Below are positions 58,101 to 64,000 of a stretch of DNA of 64,000 nucleotides, piece after piece; the first letter of the stretch is position 1; each line of letters starts with the position of its first letter. The DNA lies in assembly GCA_947652115.1 (NCBI GenBank), contig OX393570.1, positions 10,418,390-10,482,389 on the forward strand, written 5' to 3'. The stretch is from Blastomussa wellsi. Lineage: Eukaryota > Cnidaria > Anthozoa > Scleractinia > Plerogyridae. The notes beneath the pieces are model-generated. The model saw nothing but the letters and a program-made list of their open reading frames with translations, searched no databases and was not told the DNA's origin. Both the position numbers and the translations under genes were made by a program.

Positions 58101-61100
58101 GTGATCGTGTACTAAAAGTTACTAAAGGAGTTGACAGGCTGCCGTATGTAACTCTTGCGGTTCCTGACATTTGTCTCAGATTAAACTCGTTTCGAGCTAT
58201 TTCGCTTTGTGTTTTTTTGAATGCTTGTTATATTCTGTATAATAAGGGGGAACTTCAACTCAAACAAAACCGTCCGACTCAGTAATTTAGCAAATATTTA
58301 GCTGAGGTCACAGTTCTTCACCATTTCTTTAACCCTGTGAATTTTTTTCTGACACTTGGCAGATCATGAGCTGTAATGATTTGTCATATATTTTGCTACT
58401 CACTTTCTTTGCTAGTACTGTTTTTTCTGTTTCATTTCTATTGCTTAAGCTCTCTAAATTGATTCTATTTGATTGAGCGAAATTCTTGAATTAAAGCTAT
58501 AATTTATGAATTTATGCTAAATTTAATCTCGAACAGCAGGATACTGGAACACGATTAGCTACGCCATTTCGCAGACGTCACTTTTCCGCTTTAGGAAATA
58601 GGAGACGGCTGCACGCAGGCTATCACACTTGTCGCTATTCTTTATGATTTCAATCATCTTAATAGCTAATAATATCTCAGTAAATAAGGGAACACAGACC
58701 ATCGCTGAGTATTGCAGACCATGCTTTCGGTACAAATGGACCGTAATTTCATTTTCTCAGCCACTGGACAAAGAGTTATCTAGTCTAGAGCTATCTGCTA
58801 ATTTGTGGTGTTTTGACCATGTTTTCTCCACGCTGAGTTCCACGTATTTGGCTGGTGTTGTTGCAGCTTTTAGCTAAAATTGGTCTCTAATAAAAAAGGG
58901 AATATCATATTCTGTTATGAATTTAGGTTTAAAGTTTAAGAGGATTTCGTTCTTTTCTTTAAGATAATCCATCGTCCACAAGATTAACCACCGATAAAGT
59001 GAATGCAGTAGTCAGAGGAAACGGTCGTATTGCACTGACTTGCGTGACCGACGCAAACCCATCACCCCGTCAATACCAGTTTTATCGCGACGGGGTCTAC
59101 CTCAGAAGCAGCATTACAGGAATTCACGTGATTCAAAAGGCCAGGAATTATGATGCAGGGAAATATCTGTGTGTACCAATCAACGATATTGGGAATGGTG
59201 CCAACGGCTCTGTCCAGGTCTATGTCAATGGTGGGTAATATTGGAATGTTATGATTAGATTTCGTAACCTCATTTGTACCGCTGCCAAGTTGAAGTTGTA
59301 TAATGCTTTCGTTTTGCCCCACTTTCTGTATTGCTCTACGGTCTGGCATTTTTGTAGTACTAGAAACTGTCATATATTAGAATATCTCAATAAGCGCGCC
59401 ATACGTATTGTTTTTAATGATAAAGTTTCCTCTTACCAGCAGTTGCAAGGGCGGATTTAGGGGGAGGGTGCAGGGGGTGCGCACCCCTCCCTGAGATGAC
59501 CTGCGACTTTCTAATATAACTAGTATTCTGCTTACGTCACCCATCAATTATGAATTCCTTAGTGGTGCACCCCCTCCTGAGAAAAATCCTGGATCCGCCC
59601 CTGAGTTGCTGTATAAATCTGAAGGAGCAACTCTGTACAATCGAAGGATGCAAAATATGTTAATTACTAGCTACAAATGCTTGAACTATGACAGTTTTCC
59701 TAAATACCTTAAAGACATGTTTGCGTCAGTCTGAATACTCACTATGTAAACCTGTTACTGCTACTTATGGCCTCGACTGTTTTCGTTACTTTGCATCTAA
59801 GAACTGGAACTCCCTGCCTAATAATGTAAGATCTGAGTCTACTTTATCTGGTTTTAGAAGACTCCTAAAAGCGATCTCTTTTTAGACTTAACGATGTACA
59901 GTTCAACAATGAAGCTTTTGTTATGCATGTAAACAGATTTATTTTATGTATGTTTTTAGATTTTTGTGTAAAATAGATTTTCTCTTGTTAGTTCTCGAAG
60001 ATATTAGTCTCTCTAGCTCAGGCTACTCTAAAATTCGAGGATAAATAAAGTTTATGATGGTATGAACTCTTGTTTATTGTCATCAGAAAGAATTTTGATG
60101 GATATCTCAGCTTTACATAGGAAACAATGACTTACAGCAAATAATGTAAATATAGCATGATTAATTTAAACATTCCCTTATACAGGCGCTTTCTCTATAA
60201 TTCACTTTCCCCGGAACGTGACCGTAAATGAAAGTTCAAGTGTGTCATTCTTCTGTAATGCTACTTCCTACCATCCATTTGAGCATCTCGCACCTCATAT
60301 CTCCTGGTATAAGCTTGAAGACAACAAAAAAGTGTTTCCACCAGGTGCACTTCTTGTTCTTCAAAATTTGAGTCGAGATGACGCTGGAACATACATATGT
60401 AAGGCTGAGAATGGACTCGGTCTACCCGACACAGCCGCTGCTGTTCTAAACGTTTTACGTAAGTACAAACCGTTTACCAAAATATTTAACCAATAACACA
60501 TCTAATGCCTCCACATTATGCCAATACATTGCCCAGCGAGAGAATTTCACGAAAACATTGATATCCAAGGCTATTCCCCATAGCTAATTTATCGCCACAT
60601 ACTCGTAGTGTCGTATTCTGTTTGCATTCTTTGTAAGTAAGTGACGTGCCCATCACTCCGCTCGAAGAGAGAGTCGGCCCGGAGCAACGGAAGGTTTATT
60701 CGGTAGCTGGCACTAACGGTACAAGAACGGCGTGAGATACAAAAAAGCGACAGAAAGAGTAAGGCCCGGTTCAAACGTCGAACTTTACATGTGCCAAATC
60801 TAATGCAACTGAGAAAAATCTATTGTTTTCCCTAATTTGCATTAGATTCGGAAAATGTAACACTGAGTTCGACGTTTGAACCAGGTTCTTAGCAACATAA
60901 GGCCTGATAAGAGTGGATTGATTACAGCTCCACCCGAAGATGCAGGGTGTCCATGGCGGTTCGTAACTTGCATTTCTTCTCGGTCAAACATGAAAAGACG
61001 CTTTATTGATGTGACAACTATATTGAAACTCCAAGAAACCAATAGGAAGGTGGAATATCCCCAGAGTATAATTCCGTATCACGTATTTGGAATTTTAATT

Positions 61101-63417
61101 TCAATGAATTCCAACGGAATGTGAATATTCAACTCACTTTTGATCCATCAGTCAATCAAGTGGTAATAAATTTAGTGCTTAATTAAGCAACACGAAATCA
61201 AGATGAAAGCAAAGGTGCTTCGCCGAGATATTGATAGCATTACCATAAAGCAACTCATTGTTATTGTATCGATATATTTTTATGCAGATAAACCATACGA
61301 CACCCAGCTAGAGGCAACAATACCAGAAAATGTCGGAGTAATAAACTCGTCAATTATTCTGACGTGTAGTGCAAATGCCAACCCGCCTGTTACTTCATAT
61401 AATATTTACCACAATGGTATTCGGGTGTCTAACACATCCACTGGTGTCCACAACATCACACGCGCACTAGCAGAGCATAATGGATCATACGTCTGTATAC
61501 CTTACAATGATTTTGGATCTGGAGAGAGTGCTGCTTTAAATGTTACATTTGTAGGTAAGTTACATCTAAACTGAGGGTTTTAGTTTTTGAGGGCAGTTTT
61601 GTGGTTCGAATAGTTGGTTTTCACCAAGAAACCACTAGCTAGAAACCACTAAAATTCCTCTTTGCCGTCCTGTCCCTGGTTATCGTTCGTGCAGCATTCC
61701 TGTCACTTTATGACGCATTCCTTCTCTCTGCTTTTACTGCCTTCCTCCAAGTCGCTCTACGTCTGCCCACAACCTTTTTACACTTCTGTCGCTATCCTAA
61801 CGCTTCCATGCAATCATTACATCTATCTCCACTTACTGGAAAGTGAGTGAGTCTACAGTCTAGCCTTGAGACATCATAAATGTTGTGCATCAATCTTTAT
61901 GACTGACTGGTTATAAAATTCGTTGTAATGTTTCTTTTTTCCTGAATAGGGCCATGTGGTGTTAAACGTGTGTATGTTTCATGGTCACCTCAGATCGTAG
62001 CAGGGATGTATGCTAAAGCAGGAGAATGGCCATGGCAGGTCCAGCTGGGGTACTTTGATGACAGCGAAAGTACACCTCACATCTGTGGTGCGTCCATCTT
62101 GGATCATTACTGGATTGTTACTGCAGCTCACTGTGTTAAAAATCCATTTAAAGAAAGGCTTGCAGCCAACTTTAATGTCACTGTTGGTGGGTATTTTAAG
62201 TATCACCCTGGACAACTAGTGTAGTCACTTAAAAACAATTCTGTGTGTAACAAAGACGAAGTCAAATTATGAAATAACGCAACGTGTTTCGCGTGTTGAT
62301 CGTTTTTACGGGTGAAATGTTTTATTTCCTCAGGTTCACAAATTCTGCTACCTACCCTTGTCTCAGTGGTCTACTTTTTAAACGATAGAGTGCATGTTTC
62401 TGTCGAGGAACTGCTTAAAACAAATATAATAATAAGGCAACGAACAGACTGATAGTTCCGAGACGAAAGCACTATATTCTCTTTATTGTTCTTCACTAAA
62501 TTTTCTTTATCGCGAAAGCCGAAATGCAACAAGTGATACAAAACCAGACAAGAAACTGCTGCCCCATTGTTTACGGATAAATAATATCGCGGATATTGTT
62601 TGTGGATAAACACTATCGCGTCACGTGATCAATTTAAACAAATCAGAATAGGAGAAAATTCAGTGGTGAACTATAATAATATATTATATTGTATTCACTA
62701 GTTTGTTATAATTGAGTAAGTTACGTCACTACACGTACTGTGGATATACAACTAATATGTGATTTGATAAAGGATATCTTTACGTTTATGAGAAAATCAG
62801 TTAACTTTTAAAAATATGCATTGTATAGTCATCCGTGAGTGACGAAATGCTTTCAATCATTAGGAGAACTTCACAGAGGAATCAATGAAGGAAGCGAACA
62901 AAATATTCCAGTTGAAAAGATCATTTTGCACCACAACTTTGATCATCAAAACTTGCAAAACGACATCGCCCTGATGAAACTCAAACAACCAATTCTCTTT
63001 AATGCGCATGTCTCGCCAATCTGCCTTCCTGAGTTCGATTTTAATGTCGGTACCACTTGTTACGTCACCGGCTGGGGACTGTCTGGACCTTCGGGCTCAA
63101 CGTCAAACATTCTTCAGGAAACCACTGCTCCCCTGATGGACCAAACAGTCTGCAAAACTCATTACACAAGCATAAACCGGGTGACGTCACACATGCGCTG
63201 TGCAGGGACCCTGGGTCAGAGTCAAGGTACATGTAAAGGAGACAGTGGGGGACCGCTGGCCTGTGAAAGATATGGCCGTTGGTATTTAATGGGTGTTACA
63301 AGTTGGACTAACAACGGCTGTATGAACAACGGGGATCCTGGAGTGTTTTCTGATACTTTGTATTTTAGAAACTGGCTTGAGCAGGTTATGAGAAACAATA
63401 CGAAGACGCAAGTGTAA
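48044..63417 (+). CDS. Gene C: secreted V-type Ig, SRCR x4, MAM, Ig x7, S1 serine protease
   Basis: Eighteen exons join in one frame to 1717 residues and a stop: signal peptide (1-17), V-type Ig (18-136), SRCR 1 with a Ser/Thr-rich linker (137-320), SRCR 2-4 (321-677), MAM (678-839), seven Ig domains (840-1454) and a chymotrypsin-fold protease (1455-1717) with His near 1515, Asp near 1567 and Ser near 1661. There is no second hydrophobic segment, so the protein should be secreted. SRCR plus C-terminal protease recalls neurotrypsin, and MAM plus SRCR plus protease recalls enteropeptidase, but the Ig arrays make it different from both. Short introns 50097-50684, 51237-51581, 55113-55517, 55773-56146, 56825-57460 and 61555-61949 show nothing recognisable. 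The substrate is unknown. Confidence 0.85.
48250..48491. repeat. MITE-like element with gttgttcga ends
   Basis: Left end gggccccgttgttcga, right end ttgaacaacccggtcc, with the inner pair taacccgggatt / ctaaccctgggtta. 240 bp in the first intron of gene C. Confidence 0.65.
48782..49206 (-). mobile_element. tRNA-derived SINE, about 425 bp
   Basis: On the minus strand the head reads ggttagctcagttggtagag (A box) and gggtttaagtctcg (B-box-like), a tRNA-like region, followed by a body containing gcaaagagtagggcgtgg and gtgagatcat. It is too diverged and lacks the 3' half of an acceptor stem, so it is a SINE and not a tRNA gene. A second partial copy (ttagctcagttggtaga and gattataagagtgtgggttc) continues on the plus strand at 49203-49330. 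Confidence 0.75.
49740..50096 (+). CDS. Gene C exon 2, V-type Ig domain lacking its first cysteine
   Basis: 119 codons, phase 1-1, acceptor tttggtag and donor gtgagg. The B-strand position reads SPATLEWTV with Trp where Cys is expected, while the F-strand has RYRCTF. So the intradomain disulphide is missing. Length and phase match gene B exon 2. Confidence 0.85.
50685..51236 (+). CDS. Gene C exon 3, SRCR domain 1 and Ser/Thr-rich linker
   Basis: 184 codons, phase 1-1, acceptor gtgttttag and donor gtaaga. The SRCR core runs from VRLVVG through [44 protein letters not shown] and [13 protein letters not shown], with an additional Cys pair (AGCC). About 70 Ser/Thr/Pro-rich residues follow and are likely O-glycosylated. 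Confidence 0.9.
51582..51980 (+). CDS. Gene C exon 4, SRCR domain 2
   Basis: 133 codons, phase 1-1, acceptor ttaaacag and donor gtaagt. Motifs [49 protein letters not shown] and [13 protein letters not shown]; six cysteines, as in group A SRCR domains. A PNQTES-type linker with N-glycosylation sequons follows. Confidence 0.9.
52199..52528 (+). CDS. Gene C exon 5, SRCR domain 3
   Basis: 110 codons, phase 1-1, acceptor tcaaccag and donor gtatag. Motifs [47 protein letters not shown] and [13 protein letters not shown]. Confidence 0.9.
52529..53291 (+). other. Intron of gene C, nothing recognised
   Basis: 763 bp. The open reading continues past the donor for about 145 bases to a TGA near 52671 without SRCR or other motifs, so a read-through form would be truncated. 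Confidence 0.6.
53292..53633 (+). CDS. Gene C exon 6, SRCR domain 4
   Basis: 114 codons, phase 1-1, acceptor ccttaatag and donor gtaagg. Motifs [51 protein letters not shown] and [13 protein letters not shown]. Confidence 0.9.
53784..53921 (+). CDS. Gene C exon 7, MAM domain part 1
   Basis: 46 codons, phase 1-1, acceptor tcttcacag and donor gtaaga. CNFD at the start, then CGWENG and FTWTR, and [11 protein letters not shown], all standard landmarks of the first MAM strands. Confidence 0.9.
54196..54437 (+). CDS. Gene C exon 8, MAM domain part 2
   Basis: Phase 1-0, acceptor tattgcag and donor gtattg. GLYFYIEAS, then [18 protein letters not shown] and LRVKVG follow the MAM pattern, with its central Cys present. 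Confidence 0.9.
54829..54957. repeat. Small TIR element between MAM exons
   Basis: Inverted ends gagacagtgtttcatcacatttc and its complement (gaaatgtgatgaaacactgtctc) bound a 129-bp segment with AT-rich, gtattttcaa-type interior. Confidence 0.8.
55007..55112 (+). CDS. Gene C exon 9, MAM domain part 3
   Basis: Phase 0-1, acceptor ttcctgtag and donor gtaata. VTFEGVVG and [10 protein letters not shown] with the closing Cys (TKC) complete the MAM domain. Confidence 0.9.
55518..55772 (+). CDS. Gene C exon 10, Ig domain 1 after MAM
   Basis: 85 codons, phase 1-1, acceptor tattttag and donor gtgggt. [17 protein letters not shown] and YVCSAIN. Confidence 0.9.
56147..56404 (+). CDS. Gene C exon 11, Ig domain 2
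   Basis: 86 codons, phase 1-1, acceptor cctacag and donor gtgagt. [11 protein letters not shown] and YMCNCSN; the core Trp is replaced (VCRIYRK) and two additional cysteines are present, which could form a second bond. Confidence 0.9.
56561..56824 (+). CDS. Gene C exon 12, Ig domain 3
   Basis: 88 codons, phase 1-1, acceptor tctttacag and donor gtacgt. [14 protein letters not shown] and YRCTAVS. Confidence 0.9.
57461..57721 (+). CDS. Gene C exon 13, Ig domain 4
   Basis: 87 codons, phase 1-1, acceptor ttattttcag and donor gtaagt. [14 protein letters not shown] and YRCVADNG. Confidence 0.9.
57722..58963 (+). other. Intron of gene C, nothing recognised
   Basis: 1.24 kb. The open frames at 58022-58285 and 58629-58877 have no domain motifs and no matching splice sites. 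Confidence 0.5.
58964..59230 (+). CDS. Gene C exon 14, Ig domain 5 (tryptophan-less type)
   Basis: 89 codons, phase 1-1, acceptor tctttaag and donor gtgggt. [18 protein letters not shown] and [12 protein letters not shown] place it in the same subtype as gene A domains 1 and 5. Confidence 0.9.
59243..60062 (+). mobile_element. 5'-truncated LINE fragment split by a MITE
   Basis: The frame [19 protein letters not shown] then [14 protein letters not shown] and KRAIRIVF is the C-terminal part of a CR1/L2-like LINE protein. It is interrupted at 59446-59603 by another element and continues as [14 protein letters not shown]...NSLPNNVR to a stop near 59883. It begins about 12 bp after the exon 14 donor. 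Confidence 0.85.
59446..59603. mobile_element. MITE inserted in the LINE fragment
   Basis: The ends caagggcggatttaggg and its complement-like ggatccgcccctg form imperfect terminal repeats with gtgcacccc subterminal motifs. The 5-base AGTTG occurs on both sides (59441-59445 and 59604-59608). Removing the element and one AGTTG restores the LINE reading frame. Confidence 0.85.
60186..60458 (+). CDS. Gene C exon 15, Ig domain 6
   Basis: 91 codons, phase 1-1, acceptor cttatacag and donor gtaagt. [17 protein letters not shown] and YICKAENG. Confidence 0.9.
60761..60890. repeat. Palindromic MITE-like element
   Basis: Ends aaggcccggttcaaacgtcg and cgacgtttgaaccaggttctt, with an inner pair ctaatgcaa / ttgcattag. 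130 bp, in the intron before Ig domain 7. Confidence 0.8.
61288..61554 (+). CDS. Gene C exon 16, Ig domain 7 (tryptophan-less type)
   Basis: 89 codons, phase 1-1, acceptor tttatgcag and donor gtaagt. [17 protein letters not shown] and [12 protein letters not shown]. It is the domain next to the protease and the nearest relative of gene B exon 3. Confidence 0.9.
61950..62186 (+). CDS. Gene C exon 17, serine protease N-terminal half
   Basis: 79 codons, phase 1-1, acceptor cctgaatag and donor gtgggt. CGV at the start supplies the cysteine that in such mosaic proteases ties the chain to the catalytic domain. The activation site reads SPQ-IVAG, with Gln where Arg or Lys is usual. [15 protein letters not shown] and TAAHC (catalytic His) follow. 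Confidence 0.9.
62187..62863 (+). other. Intron of gene C, nothing recognised
   Basis: 677 bp of AT-rich sequence between the two protease exons. No exon or repeat identified. Confidence 0.5.
62864..63417 (+). CDS. Gene C exon 18, serine protease C-terminal half and stop
   Basis: Acceptor tcattag; the frame runs 184 codons to TAA at 63415-63417. NDIALMKL holds the catalytic Asp and [11 protein letters not shown] the catalytic Ser. By chymotrypsin numbering the residue at 189 is Gly, 216 is Thr (SWTNNGC) and 226 is Gly (DPGVF), so the S1 pocket is not trypsin-like. SPICLPEF carries the partner cysteine for the CGV segment. Confidence 0.9.
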
Positions 63418-64000
63418 CACGTGCTGGATATTGCCATTAAGAAATCCAGTTCAAAGATTATTATTTTTTTAATATTGTGCATTTGTAATAGTAGCCTCCT
63501 ACGCAGGCGTTATTAGGGGATTTCGTTACCACTCGTCCCCACTAACGCCTTCCTAACCGCGACCGACATTCCTTTTCCATTGTCTCTCGTCAGACAAAAT
63601 AACCAATCAGCATTGTCTGCGGTAGGCATCCAAAACAATCGCTATAAAATTTCCCGCGAATCCGTTCTTTGCCGGCGCTGTTGGATACAAAACTCTGGTG
63701 TATTTCGATGGTTGAAAGACCAAAATATTATTTATTGTGAATGTACAAGAGGTAAGCGTGCGAGTCTGATTCTATCATAAGTTGGAAGAGTTAATATTTC
63801 GGGAAAGATGATCTCTCTCCCATGAACACAACAGTGGATCAGAAATATTTATTTCAATGCTACAAAAGACTTCGCCAACTCGAAAACGCAAAGAGGAATC
63901 CATTTAGAAATCATTAAAGAGGTCCACATCCGTGGTATTTACGAGCGAACAAATCGAAGGGTAAAATTGGAAAGAGCCAGTCAAGGCGAATTCAGTTTCA
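63418..64000 (+). other. Downstream of gene C, possible start of another gene
   Basis: A gtagcctcctacgcaggcg motif at 63492, reminiscent of element ends, is followed by a promoter-like stretch (CCAAT, TATA, splice donor). No AATAAA is evident soon after the gene C stop. No coding exon is recognised to the window end. Confidence 0.4.
63602..63753 (+). promoter_or_regulatory. Candidate promoter and first non-coding exon
   Basis: CCAAT (63603-63607), ctataaaat (63642-63650) about 35 bases on, and a good splice donor acaagag|gtaagc at 63752. The spacing fits a short leader exon of about 80 bases. No ATG of a recognisable protein lies within it. Confidence 0.3.

Overview
The window looks like nuclear DNA of a cnidarian, most likely an anthozoan such as a stony coral. 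It has AT-rich introns with GT-AG boundaries, extracellular mosaic genes built from symmetric phase 1-1 domain exons, and a dense load of small transposons (LTR element, LINEs, tRNA-derived SINEs, Penelope-type relics, many palindromic MITE-like elements). No species can be named from the sequence alone, and every exon boundary was read by eye from splice sites, reading frame and domain motifs.

Layout. 1-3935 is the 5' LTR and most of the body of a decayed Ty3/gypsy-like LTR retrotransposon on the minus strand. 4281 to about 7620 is a nearly intact LINE on the plus strand with a 2A-like motif and one internal stop. 7620-10950 holds repeat-like DNA and a DUF3504-type relic. Gene A (+, 10950-33500, 5' end outside or not recognised) encodes at least ten Ig domains, an EGF domain, a SEA domain with a GSVLV autoproteolysis-type site, one transmembrane helix and a cytoplasmic tail ending in TSL. 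33720-38034 is intergenic and full of palindromic elements. Gene B (-, 44515 down to 38035) encodes a small receptor: signal peptide, V-type Ig, second Ig, transmembrane helix, and a tail with two duplicated 18-residue exons. 44516-48043 is the divergent intergenic region. Gene C (+, 48044-63417) is complete: signal peptide, V-type Ig, four SRCR domains, MAM, seven Ig domains and a C-terminal S1 serine protease, 18 exons giving 1717 residues. A possible promoter of a further plus-strand gene lies near 63600-63750.

How the genes relate. A and B are convergent, B and C divergent. All three use the same kind of phase 1-1 Ig exon, and all three contain a distinctive tryptophan-less Ig subtype. 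B and C both open with a signal-peptide exon followed by a related V-type Ig exon. This suggests a local family of Ig-superfamily surface and secreted proteins that grew by exon and gene duplication: two membrane receptors (A, B) and one secreted multidomain protease (C). A role in cell recognition, adhesion or innate defence is inference only.
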